From: DATJLY01 sp035604615
GTDB taxonomy: Bacteria; Pseudomonadota; Alphaproteobacteria; ATCC43930; CGMCC-115725
DNA length: 64,000 nt
Direction of reading: 5' to 3'
Assembly (NCBI GenBank): GCA_035604615.1
Contig: DATNID010000065.1
Span: 62,001-126,000, forward strand
Under the pieces are notes generated by a model. The model was not told the DNA's origin and did no database searches. It worked only from the letters and a program-made list of their open reading frames with translations. Made by a program: the position numbers and the translations under genes. This document shows, in pieces, positions 44,084 to 52,899 of the stretch. The stretch's first letter is position 1; each line of letters begins with the position of its first letter.

Positions 44084-45799
44084 ATGTCGATCCGCGTCAA
44101 GATCCTGTCGCTGGCATTCACGCTGCTCGTCATCTTCGGCATCGTGGTCGGCGCGTCGGCCTTTCTGGTGCGCGAGGTCGCGACCGAGGTGGGCGGCATC
44201 ACGCGCTTTCACGAGCCGCTGATCGCGCATATCGCGAATCTCGACGTCATCACCGACGAATACGAGCTCATCGTGCTGCGGATGATGCGCCGGATCGACC
44301 TGACGCAGAGCGACATCGAGACACGGCTGGCGCGATTGCAGGCGATTGCCGCCCAGATGCAAGCCGATTTCCACGACATGAACGCGCTGCTCGACCAGGC
44401 GATCATCGAAGACGATCTGCCGGTGGAGAACCGGCTCGCCTTCGCCCGCATCAAGGGCGGGATCGGGTTTATCGAACGCAAGCTCGATCCTTTCGTCGCG
44501 ACCGGCGACAAGGTCGCGCGCGCGGTCGCCGCCGGCCGCACCGAAGAGGCGCGCGTGCTGTCGCTCGATTTCCGCAACTACGAGGAGACGTTCGGCCCGG
44601 ACACGGCCGCCGTCCGCAAGACGGTCTTCGACCTCACCAAGGCCGCCACGGCGTCGGTGAGCAACAAGCTGGTGGCGATGCAATATCTGAGCTTCGGCCT
44701 GTTCGGCCTCGCCGCCATCCTCGGACTCGGCGCCGGCGCCGCCGTGTCGGCCGACGTGGTCCGCGCGCTGCGGCGCATCGTCGAGGGCACCAGGGCGGTC
44801 GAGGCGGGCGAGCTCACCTATTCCGTGCCGGTCCGCACCAACGACGAGATCGGCCAGCTCGCGGTGGCGTTCAACCGCATGGTGGTGGATTTGCGCGCCA
44901 AGGAGCGGATCAAGGACACGTTCGGCAAGTTCGTCGATCCGCGCATCGTCGCCGGCCTGATCGAAGCCAGGCCGGACGACGTCGACCATGCCGAGCGCCA
45001 AGTGGTGACGGTGTTCTTCTCCGACGTCGCGGGCTTCACCTCGATCAGCGAGCGGCTTACGGCCGCGGCGATGGTCAACCTCCTCAACCATTACTTCCGC
45101 GCCGTCACGCAGTGCATTCGCGACAAGAACGGCATCGTCGACAAGTACATGGGCGACGGCGTCATGGCGTTCTGGGCGGCGCCGTTCTCGACCGGCGACA
45201 GCCACGCGTCGCTCGCCTGTCTCGCCGCGCTGGCGCAGCAGGAGGCGATCGCCGAGCTGAGAAAGGAGCTGCCGAACATCACCGGCTTGAGGCGCGACGC
45301 GCCCAATTTCGTCGTCCGGATGGGGATCGCCACCGGAGAGGCCGTGGTGGGGACGATCGGCTCGCCGGTGTCGAGCTCCTTCACCGTCATCGGCGACACG
45401 GTCAATCTCGCCTCGCGGCTCGAGGCCGTGAACAAGATCTACGGCACGCGCATGATCATCTCCGACGAGACCTTGCGGCTCGCCCAGCGCGAGATCGAAG
45501 CGCGCGAGCTCGACGTGATCGCCGTCGTCGGCAAGAGCGAGCCCATCGGCATCCACGAGATCCTGTGCGCCACCGGCGAGCTCGCGCCCGCGCAAGCCGA
45601 GCTGTGCGACACTTTCGCCAAGGGCCTCGCCGCCTATCGCGCGCGCGAATGGGACGAGGCCGAGCGGCTGTTCCGCCAGTGCCTTGCGCTCGCGCCCGGC
45701 GACGGCCCCTCCGCCCTTTATGTCGAGCGCATCGCCACGCTCCGCGCCGAGCCGCCGCAAGCGGATTGGGACGGCGTCTGGCGCTTCCTGAACAAGTAG
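44084..45799 (+). CDS. Membrane adenylate/guanylate cyclase with HAMP domain
   Basis: 571 residues. Transmembrane helices at about 8-28 and 202-224 bracket a periplasmic helical sensor. HAMP follows (RALRRIVEGTRAVEAGELTYSVPV, to about 280), then a class III cyclase domain with metal Asp in VFFSDVAGFTSIS, KYMGDGVMAFW and IGDTVNLASRLEA. The C-terminus (about 505-560) has a TPR-like helical pair (GLAAYRAREWDEAERLFRQCLALAPGD). It should make a cyclic nucleotide in response to an external cue. Second cyclase gene in the window. Confidence 0.9.
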   Translation: MSIRVKILSLAFTLLVIFGIVVGASAFLVREVATEVGGITRFHEPLIAHIANLDVITDEYELIVLRMMRRIDLTQSDIETRLARLQAIAAQMQADFHDMNALLDQAIIEDDLPVENRLAFARIKGGIGFIERKLDPFVATGDKVARAVAAGRTEEARVLSLDFRNYEETFGPDTAAVRKTVFDLTKAATASVSNKLVAMQYLSFGLFGLAAILGLGAGAAVSADVVRALRRIVEGTRAVEAGELTYSVPVRTNDEIGQLAVAFNRMVVDLRAKERIKDTFGKFVDPRIVAGLIEARPDDVDHAERQVVTVFFSDVAGFTSISERLTAAAMVNLLNHYFRAVTQCIRDKNGIVDKYMGDGVMAFWAAPFSTGDSHASLACLAALAQQEAIAELRKELPNITGLRRDAPNFVVRMGIATGEAVVGTIGSPVSSSFTVIGDTVNLASRLEAVNKIYGTRMIISDETLRLAQREIEARELDVIAVVGKSEPIGIHEILCATGELAPAQAELCDTFAKGLAAYRAREWDEAERLFRQCLALAPGDGPSALYVERIATLRAEPPQADWDGVWRFLNK

Positions 45800-46252
45800 C
45801 TAGCGCTTCGGCACGTAACCGATCGCCTCGACCTCGAGGCCGCAATCCATCGGCGTGCGTCCCGCCTGCATGCGCGTCCGCGCGGGGAGCGTCGCGGTGC
45901 TGGTGAAATAGCGGCGATAGATGCGGTCGAAGCTCTCCTGCTGCGACTGGTCCTTGAGCCAGACGATCACCTTCAGGAGGCAATCCATGTTCGAGCCGGC
46001 GGCCTCGACGAGACGCTTCATGTGATCCATCACGATCTCGGCCTGGCGCTCGAACGGGATGTCGGGAAAGGGCGGGATCGGCTTGCCCGAGGCGCGCGCC
46101 TCGCGCAGCCGGGCGCAATACTCCTCCTCGAACGGCGGCAGGCCGGAGATGAAGATCATGTCGCCATAGCGCACGCACATGTTGAAGGGACCGTTGGTCT
46201 CCGGCACGTCGGCCTTGATCACTTCCTTCTCCAAGGGACCGCTCCTTGTCAT
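45800..46252 (-). CDS. RidA family protein (YjgF/YER057c/UK114)
   Basis: About 150 residues. RidA enzymes hydrolyse reactive enamine/imine intermediates from PLP enzymes. The core runs from FNMCVRYGDMIFISGLPPF to LKVIVWLKDQSQQESFDRIY and PARTRMQAGRTPMDCGLEVEAIGYVPKR, which includes the conserved Arg region. Start is uncertain: ATG 46252 has a weak ribosome site, whereas a GTG at 46222 follows GGAGAAGGA. Ends adjacent to the cyclase stop (1 nt apart, convergent). Confidence 0.87.
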   Translation of the reverse strand: MTRSGPLEKEVIKADVPETNGPFNMCVRYGDMIFISGLPPFEEEYCARLREARASGKPIPPFPDIPFERQAEIVMDHMKRLVEAAGSNMDCLLKVIVWLKDQSQQESFDRIYRRYFTSTATLPARTRMQAGRTPMDCGLEVEAIGYVPKR

Positions 46253-46304
46253 TGCTCGGTCGAGCGTAGCACAATGGCGGTGCCGCACCCGCGAAGGAAC
46301 CCTC

Positions 46305-46925
46305 ATGGCGATCGACCCCGAGCACGAACGCTGGAACGCGCGCTTCGCCGCCGCGCCCGACTATGTCTTCGGCACCGCGCCCAACCAATTCCTCGTGTCG
46401 CAGCGCGCGCGCTTGAAGCCGGGCCAGAAAGCGCTCGCGGTCGCCGACGGCGAGGGCCGCAACGGCGTGTGGCTGGCGCAGCAGGGGCTCGAGGTCCTGT
46501 CGGTCGATGTCTCGCCCGCGGCGCAGGATAAGGCAAAGAAGCTCGCGGCCGCGAACGGCGTCGCGATCGCGACCGAGCTTGCCGACATCACGCGCTGGCG
46601 CTGGCCGGTGGAGCGGTTCGACGTCGTCGCCGCCATCATGATCCAGTTCGCGCAATCGCCCGCGCGCGAGGCGATCTTCGGCGCCATGAAGACGGCGCTG
46701 AAGCGCGGCGGCCTTGTCATCATCCAGGGCTATCGGCCGGAGCAGCTCGCCTATAAGACCGGGGGGCCGCCCAATGCCGAGAACATGTACACGGAGGAGA
46801 TGCTGCGGCGCGAATTCGGCGATTTCGCGATCCTGCATCTGCGCGCCCACGACGACCCGATCGCCGAAGGCGCGGGCCATAGCGGCATGTCGGCGCTCAT
46901 CGACATGGTGGCGCAGAAACCTTGA
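46305..46925 (+). CDS. SAM-dependent methyltransferase (TehB/thiopurine-methyltransferase-like)
   Basis: 206 residues. The short opening RWNARFAAAPDYVFGTAPN and motif ALAVADGEGRNGVWLAQQGL, followed by VLSVDVSPAAQDKAKKLAA and RFDVVAAIMIQFA, are typical of the small-molecule methyltransferases annotated as TehB-like. Might detoxify chalcogen or thiol compounds by S-methylation; that is inference from the family. GAAGGAA precedes ATG 46305. Divergent from the RidA gene (52 nt). Confidence 0.85.
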   Translation: MAIDPEHERWNARFAAAPDYVFGTAPNQFLVSQRARLKPGQKALAVADGEGRNGVWLAQQGLEVLSVDVSPAAQDKAKKLAAANGVAIATELADITRWRWPVERFDVVAAIMIQFAQSPAREAIFGAMKTALKRGGLVIIQGYRPEQLAYKTGGPPNAENMYTEEMLRREFGDFAILHLRAHDDPIAEGAGHSGMSALIDMVAQKP

Positions 46926-46934
46926 CGCGGTCGG

Positions 46935-48188
46935 CTATTTCCGCGCCGCGGTGAAGGGATAGATGATGGTGCCCGACTTCATCTCGGGCGGCCACAGGAT
47001 GGGCTCGTGCGAGCCGTCGCGGAACTGGTCGACGTCGTTGGCCTTGATGTTCTGGAACTGGGTGAAGACCTGCCGCGGCTTGAGCCATTCGCCGTCGTCG
47101 TTGAAGGCGATGTCGCCGACGATGGTGTGGAAGCCGTGCGCGTGCATGTATTTCGCGAGCTTGTCCTGGTCGAGTGTTTGCGCGCCCTCGACCGCCTGCG
47201 CCAATACCTCGCCCGTGGCATAGGCGAAGGGCGCGAAGGCGAAGCCCAGCGGATCGAGCCCCTGGGCCGGAGCCTGCGCCTGGTATTTCGCCAGGAATTC
47301 CTTGGTGCCGGGAAAATTGAACGCGGGTCCCGGCGTGAACACCTGATTATTCACGATGCCGTTCATCAGCGGCCCCAATTGCAGCTTGAACGGCGTGGCG
47401 AGCAGACCCGTCATCAGCCCGCCCACCATCTTGGCCTCGAATCCCACCTAGGACATGGCGCGCACGATGCCGACCGTGTCGGGCGGATATGACGCGACGA
47501 ACACGAGATCCGGGTAGGTCGCCTGGACGGCGCGGATGATGGGCGCGAAATCCTGGGTCGGCGGCGGGTAGCTCTGGTGATAGACGACCTCGAACCCGGC
47601 CGCCTTGGCGTTGTCGACCGCGCCGTCGGTGAGCGTGCGGCCGAACTCGGCGTCGGCGCCGATGATGGCCACGGTCTTGGGCTTGGGCGTCTGCGTGGCG
47701 GCGAGCGCGAAGAACCCCTCGGAGAAGCGCTGGCCGGCGTTCGATCCGGTGGAGATCATCGAGAAATACCGGGCGTAATGGAAATGCCGGTTCACGTCGA
47801 CCGCGAAGAGGCCGAGCGTCAGCTTGTCGTGCTGCATGACGACGGGAATGGCGGGCGCCACGAAATTCGTGCCGTAGGGACCGACCAGGAGTTCGACCTT
47901 GTCGATGTCGATGAGCTTGGTGTAGATGCCGGGCACGTTCGAGGGATTGGTCTGGTCGTCATAGAAGACCAGTTCCACCGGCCTTCCCATGAGGCCGCCC
48001 TTGGCGTTCACGTCGTCGCGCCAGATCTGGAACGACAGCAGAAGCTGCTTGCCGTTGGGCGCGGAGCCGCCGGTCAGATTGTCGCTGAAGCCGATACGGA
48101 TGGGATCGGCGGCGCGCGCCGGGAGCGCGAACAGCGCCGCGAGCAGAAGCGCCGCAAGCGCGACGCGCGGGAGCGCGAGACGGGGCAA
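46935..48188 (-). pseudogene. ABC transporter substrate-binding protein (LivJ-like) interrupted by an in-frame TAG
   Basis: A 418-codon frame from TTG 48188 (AGGAAGG upstream) to the stop at 46935 encodes a periplasmic binding protein of the branched-chain amino-acid/amide type: signal peptide (VALAALLLAALFALPARA), IRIGFSDNLTGGSAPNGKQ, VELLVGPYGTNF and a complete C-terminal lobe. One in-frame amber codon at 47448-47450 interrupts it between IVRAMS and VGFEAKMVGG. Family members have a residue such as Glu there, so a GAG-to-TAG change is likely. Downstream residues remain intact, so the mutation is recent or a sequencing error. Third gene of the VOC-FAH operon. Confidence 0.85.
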
Positions 48189-48199
48189 GGCGTCCTTCC

Positions 48200-49135
48200 T
48201 CAATTGGCGGCGGCGCGGACCGGGTTCGACAGGGTGCCGACCGGCTCGACCGTCGCGGTCACCACGTCGCCCGGCTGCATGAACACCTTGGGGTTGCGGC
48301 CATAGCCGACGCCTGCGGGCGAGCCCGTCGTCATCACGTCGCCCGGCATGAAGCGATACCAGCGCGCGTAGTACGCGATGAGCTGCGGGATGTTCCAGAT
48401 CAAGTCCGACGTGTTCGAATCCTGCATCACCTTGCCGTTCAAGGTGGTGACCATGTGCACGTCGTTGGGATCGGCGATCTCGTCCTTGGTGGCGATGACG
48501 GGACCCATGGGGCAGAAGGTCGGAAGCTGCTTGCCCATGCGGTTCTGGTCGGGGTCCTTGGTCTTCTGGAACGACTCGACCCAGTCGCGCGCCGACACGT
48601 CGTTGATGATGGTGTAGCCGGCGACATAATTCATCGCCTCGGCCTCGCTGACATTGTGGCAGGGCGCGCCGAACACGACCGAGAACTCGCCCTCGAGATC
48701 GACCATGGCCGGGCATTGCGGCGGCAGGACGATGGGCGCGCCCGGCCCGATGATGGCGTTGACGTTCTTCATGAAGGCGTGCGGCTCGTCCTCGCCCTTG
48801 CTGTTCATCTCCTTGAGATGGCTCTTGTAAGCGCGGCCATGCGACAGGACGATGCCAGGCCGCGGCACCGGCGCCAGCAGCGCGAGCGATGCGAGCGGCC
48901 TGAGCGCGCCCGCCTCCTTGAGCCGCGCGGCGACGCCGCCGCTGGCGACGCGATCGACGAGGCGCCGCACGAGATCGAGTCCCTCGCTTCCCGCCGCGAG
49001 GAGCGCCGGCATTGCCGGCGGGACCCACCCCGCGAGCGGCAGCACCGGCGCGGCGAGCGCGAAGTCGAGCACGTCGTCGCCGACGACGACGCCAGGCCGG
49101 CCGCCGGGCGGCACCGAGATGGTGACGAGTTTCAT
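48200..49135 (-). CDS. Fumarylacetoacetate hydrolase family protein
   Basis: 311 residues. FAH-fold hydrolases or isomerases act on the ring-opened products of aromatic degradation. The metal site is in VDLEGEFSVVFG and the following GYTIINDVSARDW; catalytic-region residues occur in LSHGRAYKSHLKEM; the C-terminal FMPGDVMTTGSPAGVG closes the pocket. Its ATG overlaps the stop of the VOC gene (ATGA at 49132-49135), showing coupling. The order VOC, FAH, binding protein suggests uptake, ring cleavage and hydrolysis of an aromatic compound. Confidence 0.9.
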   Translation of the reverse strand: MKLVTISVPPGGRPGVVVGDDVLDFALAAPVLPLAGWVPPAMPALLAAGSEGLDLVRRLVDRVASGGVAARLKEAGALRPLASLALLAPVPRPGIVLSHGRAYKSHLKEMNSKGEDEPHAFMKNVNAIIGPGAPIVLPPQCPAMVDLEGEFSVVFGAPCHNVSEAEAMNYVAGYTIINDVSARDWVESFQKTKDPDQNRMGKQLPTFCPMGPVIATKDEIADPNDVHMVTTLNGKVMQDSNTSDLIWNIPQLIAYYARWYRFMPGDVMTTGSPAGVGYGRNPKVFMQPGDVVTATVEPVGTLSNPVRAAAN

Positions 49136-49656
49136 GGCGCGGGGCTCCGGTCGGCGCGGCGCGGTCGCGGTCCCGCCTTGATGTCGCCGCGCGCGAAATG
49201 CGTGTCGTAGCGGCCGTTGCCGGTGCCCTGGCCCTCGCCGGCATATTGGAATTCCCACCAGTTGCCGTCGCGGTCCATGAAATAGAAGCCGTATGTCCCG
49301 TGATTGTCGACGATCTTGGTCACCTTCTGGATGCCGTAGCGCGATTTGTGCTCGAGCGCCAACGCGTGCGCGCGATCGACATCGGCGCGCGTCTCCATGT
49401 CGATGCCCCAATGATTTCCGACCCTGAGCGGCCGCACCCTGCTGCCCGCCTCGAGGCACACGATGGCCCAATATCCACCCTTCCTGAGCATCATCGCGCG
49501 GGGCGCGTGATGGACGCATTCGAGGCCGAGAAATTCCTCGTAGAACGGCCGCGATTCCTTGAGGCTGCGGCATTCGAGCGTCCCGTGCGTCAGCATGCGC
49601 GGGCGGTTCAACGGCTCGACCCGCGTATCGCTTTCGTGCTCCAGCTCGGCCGTCAT
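49132..49656 (-). CDS. VOC family protein, extradiol-dioxygenase-like
   Basis: 174 residues, one VOC module pair. Candidate metal triad: His in LTHGTLECRS, His in NHWGIDMETRA and Glu in NWWEFQYAGEG, the His-His-Glu set of Fe(II) ring-cleaving dioxygenases; glyoxalase or fosfomycin-resistance type activity cannot be excluded. It is short for a two-domain extradiol enzyme. GAGGGAGG precedes ATG 49656. First gene of an operon with FAH and the broken binding protein. Confidence 0.82.
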   Translation of the reverse strand: MTAELEHESDTRVEPLNRPRMLTHGTLECRSLKESRPFYEEFLGLECVHHAPRAMMLRKGGYWAIVCLEAGSRVRPLRVGNHWGIDMETRADVDRAHALALEHKSRYGIQKVTKIVDNHGTYGFYFMDRDGNWWEFQYAGEGQGTGNGRYDTHFARGDIKAGPRPRRADRSPAP

Positions 49657-49786
49657 CGCGGTCCTCCCTCGCCTACCAACATGCGCGCGAGCATCGCCCC
49701 GCGCGCCACCTTTGGCAAGGTCAGGGGAAGAGGGGTCGTCGCTCAATTTGGACTTCCGCCATGTGCCCAAACGGAAATCGCCGGTC

Positions 49787-50805
49787 CTACTCGATCACCT
49801 CGTCGGCGACGGCGAGAAGGGTCGGCGGGATGGCGAGGCCGAGCGCTTTGGCCGTCGTCGTGTTGATCACCAACTCGAACTTGGTCGGTTGCTGAACCGG
49901 TAGATCGCCGGGCTTCTCGCCTTTCAGAATCCTTGCGGCGTAGGCGCCGGCCTGACGGTAGCCATCGCCAAGATCGGTGCCATAGCTCATCAAGCCGCCG
50001 GCGGCGGGAAATACGCGCCAAGGGTCGATCGTGGGCACGGCGTGCCGCACCGCCAGCGTGGCAATTTGGCCCGACCGGCCAGTCAGGAACGGCTCGGCGG
50101 TCACGAGCAGAGCGTCTGCGTGCCGGTTCGTGATGGTCGTGAAGGCGGCGTCTATCTCTTCCGGGGTCGCGGCGTTCAGCAGCAGGAGCTTCATTCCATT
50201 CGCGCGTGCGGCGTTCTCCAAATCCGCTGGGGCGGGCAGAAGGGCTTGATCGTCGGGGTTCACGAGCACCGCGATGACCGCGGCGTTGGGAACGATCCGA
50301 TGAATCATCTCCATCTGCTTAGGAAAGAGAAGGACCGTGAATGTCGTCATGCCCGTGATGTTGCCGCCCGGCCGATTGAGGCTCGCGACAAGGCCGCTTT
50401 TGACGACATCGCTGCCGCCACCATAGAAGACGATCGGGATGGTGGATGTCGCGGCCTTCGCCGCCGGGCCGGGCCGAGCCCGCCGTTCGCGACGATCACG
50501 CTCACCGAACGGCGGACCAATTCGTCAGCGAGTGCCGGCAATTTTTCGAAGTTTCCGTCGGCCGAGCGGTACTCGACGACGACATTTTGGCCTTCGACAT
50601 AGCCTCCTGTGCGCAATCCGTCCCGGAACAGCGGCAAAAATGGGTCGCTCGACGACAGGCTGGTGAGGTAACCGACCACCGGCTTCGCCGGCTGCTGCGC
50701 GCGCGCTGCATGCGGCCACGCCGCCATCGGGCCGCCGAGCATCACAATGAGATCGCGCCGCCCGATTAGCCCAGGCCAACCGCCAGCGTTCTTCTCGTAC
50801 TTCAC
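49787..50805 (-). pseudogene. ABC transporter substrate-binding protein (TrpX/DUF534 type), frameshifted
   Basis: The N-terminal part, from GTG 50805 (GAGGGGG upstream), has a Tat-like signal (RRDLIVMLGG...HAARAQQ) and runs through VGYLTSLSSSDPFLPLFRDGL to VIVANGGLGPA. Homologous sequence then continues in another frame: AAKAATSTIPIVFYGGG and on to MTTFTVLLFPKQMEMIHRI and the normal end at 49787. The change of frame lies near 50465 in a GGCCCGGCCCGGCGG tract. Adding one base would restore GPALAAKAAT, so a 1-nt deletion is inferred. Family members usually precede permease and ATPase genes; none are here. Confidence 0.85.
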
Positions 50806-50918
50806 GGTCCCCCTCGACCTTGACGTACTTAGTTTTAGCACAGGAGGGGCCGTCGCGGCTATCGGCGTGGGTCGACCGAGTTCCGAGTTGGGTCAATGGG
50901 GGAAATTTAAGGACGGCG

Positions 50919-51770
50919 CTACTTGAAGAACCTCTTGGCGTATGAAAGATCGCCCGGGCGCGCCGCGAGGAACCAGTCCACCAACTCGGCGTGACGCGGC
51001 ACCCATACATCGGGAAAGCCCGCGACATAGCGCAGGATCTTCTCCACCTGCGCCGCGATCAGCGGGCGTCCGCCGAAATGGCTGTGGACCGCGAGATGCA
51101 GCAGCCCCATCGGCTCGGCGTCGTAGAGATAGTCGAAGCTGTCCTTGTAGACGTCGTAATAGTCGCGCGGGCTCGCGCGCAGCACGCGGTTGTCGACGAA
51201 CTCGCTCCACGGCAGCGCGACGATCGGACCCGCCGGAGTCTCGATCAGCTTGGGCATGGACGTATCGAGCGCCTCGGCGTGCCAGTGCACCCCCTCGCGC
51301 ACGAGAAGCTCCGGCGTTTCCGGGGTGAAGCTGTAGACCGGGCTGCACCAGCCTTGCGGGCGCCGTCCGGACTGGGATTCGAGGATGTCGAGCGCGCGGC
51401 GGATCGAGCGCTGCTGCTCGTCGACCGTGAGGTCCGAGAGATATTTGTCCTGGGCGTAGCCGTGGGCGCCCAAATCGTGGCCCGCCGCGATGACGGCGCG
51501 CACCGCCTCGGGATAAAGCTCGGCCGAGAGCGCGTTGGCGAAAATGGTGGCCTTGACCCGCGCGCGCTCCAAGACGCGCAACAGGCGCCAGATGCCCTCG
51601 CGCCCGCCGTAATGCGACCACTCGACCCCGCCATGGTCGATGGCGCCCGGCTTCAGCGGCGTGGTGCGCGGGAAATATGTGGGCGACTTGCCCTCGGTCC
51701 AGTTCTCGAGCAGCACGCTCACCAGCACCGCGACGCGCTTGCCGCCGGGCCAGGTCGCCGTCTCGCTCAC
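50919..51770 (-). CDS. Polysaccharide deacetylase family protein (PuuE/allantoinase-like)
   Basis: 283 residues. NodB-fold metal-dependent deacetylase/amidase. The segment KATIFANALSAELYPEAVRAVIAAGHDLGAHGYAQDKY contains the conserved His pair region (GAHGYAQ), and the later LLHLAVHSHFGGRP holds another metal-side His. The first Asp of classical deacetylases is not obvious, so an amidohydrolase of the allantoinase (PuuE) subgroup is likelier than peptidoglycan deacetylase. GTG 51770 overlaps the upstream stop as GTGA, tying it to the DUF2237 gene. Confidence 0.82.
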   Translation of the reverse strand: MSETATWPGGKRVAVLVSVLLENWTEGKSPTYFPRTTPLKPGAIDHGGVEWSHYGGREGIWRLLRVLERARVKATIFANALSAELYPEAVRAVIAAGHDLGAHGYAQDKYLSDLTVDEQQRSIRRALDILESQSGRRPQGWCSPVYSFTPETPELLVREGVHWHAEALDTSMPKLIETPAGPIVALPWSEFVDNRVLRASPRDYYDVYKDSFDYLYDAEPMGLLHLAVHSHFGGRPLIAAQVEKILRYVAGFPDVWVPRHAELVDWFLAARPGDLSYAKRFFK

Positions 51771-52171
51771 GATATATCCAGCGCGAAGCGCTTGAGGTCG
51801 GCCAGGGTGCAGTATTGCAGCGCGCCCTCGTGCGTCGCGCGCAGCACGACGCGCGGCGCCTGGCCGGCCTCGAACGCCTCCTGCCAGCGCGGCGCGCACA
51901 GGCACCAGCGGTCGCCCGCCTTCAGCCCGGCGAAGCCGTATTCCGGCACCGGCGTCGAGAGATCGTTGCCGCGCGATTTCGAGAAAGCGAGGAATTCGGC
52001 GGTCATCACCACGCACACCGTGTGGCTGCCTAAATCCTGGGGCCCGGTGTCGCAACAGCCATTGCGGAAGAATCCCGTCATCGGCTTCAGCGAGCAGGCG
52101 TCGAGCGGGCCGCCGAGCGGGTTGCGTGCCGGGCCGCCGCCGCCGCGTCCGCCGCTGCTGTCCCTGGGCAT
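51767..52171 (-). CDS. DUF2237 family protein
   Basis: 134 residues, full length. The diagnostic run starts NPLGGPLDACSLKPMTGFFRNG and continues CCDTGPQDLGSHTVCVVMTAEFL and GDRWCLCAPRWQEA; six cysteines could bind metal or form disulfides. No signal peptide. Function of the family is not established. An Arg/Gly-rich N-terminal stretch (about residues 2-14) is outside the family core. Its stop overlaps the deacetylase start. Confidence 0.87.
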   Translation of the reverse strand: MPRDSSGGRGGGGPARNPLGGPLDACSLKPMTGFFRNGCCDTGPQDLGSHTVCVVMTAEFLAFSKSRGNDLSTPVPEYGFAGLKAGDRWCLCAPRWQEAFEAGQAPRVVLRATHEGALQYCTLADLKRFALDIS

Positions 52172-52308
52172 GGATCGCCTCCACGATTGAGGAAGCGCAA
52201 GATATACCGCGCTTTGCCGTCTTGCGCGACGGCCGGCCTAAAGAAAGAAGGCGGCGCCCGCTTGTGCGGCACGCCGCCCTCCGGCCCGCTTTCGGCGAGC
52301 GAGGCCGT

Positions 52309-52614
52309 CTACCTGACGATCACCGTCCCAGGCGCGACGTAGTAGGTCGGCGCGGGGTAGTAGTAGGTCGCCGGCGGGTCGCGATAGATGACCGGCGGCG
52401 ACTCATAGGTCACCGGCGGCGCGACATAAGTCTCCGCCGGCGGCGGGGCGTAGTAGACCGGCGCATTGGGACCGATGCCGATGCTCACCGGGCCGAGATC
52501 GACGCCGACGAAATCGCGCGCTTCGGCCTTGGCTGTGACGAACGCCAAGGTCGCGGCGCCGAGAAGGCCAGCCACCACCAGCGATCGTGTCATTGGATCA
52601 AGTCGGAACCTCAT
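52309..52614 (-). CDS. Small exported Pro/Tyr-rich protein
   Basis: 101 residues. Signal peptide (about 1-32: LVVAGLLGAATLAFVTAKAEA), then a short FVGVDLGPVSIGIGPN segment and a low-complexity tail of YYAPPP/YVAPP/YESPP/YRDPP/YYYPAP units. Similar Pro/Tyr-rich tails occur in small envelope proteins of alphaproteobacteria with unknown roles. AGGAG lies 8 nt before ATG 52614. The 285-nt gap to the next gene (52615-52899) holds a perfect palindrome TTACCGGTAA at 52745 and nothing else I can support. Confidence 0.72.
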   Translation of the reverse strand: MRFRLDPMTRSLVVAGLLGAATLAFVTAKAEARDFVGVDLGPVSIGIGPNAPVYYAPPPAETYVAPPVTYESPPVIYRDPPATYYYPAPTYYVAPGTVIVR

Positions 52615-52899
52615 GATCCATCTCCTGCTGTTTCACCAAACTGCGGCGGCCCGAGCCATTGTGTCGAGGGGCGCGGCGGGACCGCCTCCACGCGCCGTTC
52701 CAAGGTCAACGGGGCCACGGCGGGGTGGTTCCAAGGACGCCGAATTACCGGTAACTTGTTGATCGAAGGAAATAAAATTCTCCCGGGCGGCCATCGAACC
52801 GTCGTATTTCCGCCACGACGCCGCCGCGGCTTCGGGCGCCAGCCGGTTCTCCCCGGCGCGGCGTTGCTCTAGACTTTTGCCAACCAGGGAGCGCCCGCG

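Noticed and set aside
47448..47450. TAG as a recoded (pyrrolysine or read-through) codon in the binding-protein gene
   Set aside because: Family members have an ordinary residue here, no recoding signal or pyrrolysine genes are seen, and simple point mutation explains it better.
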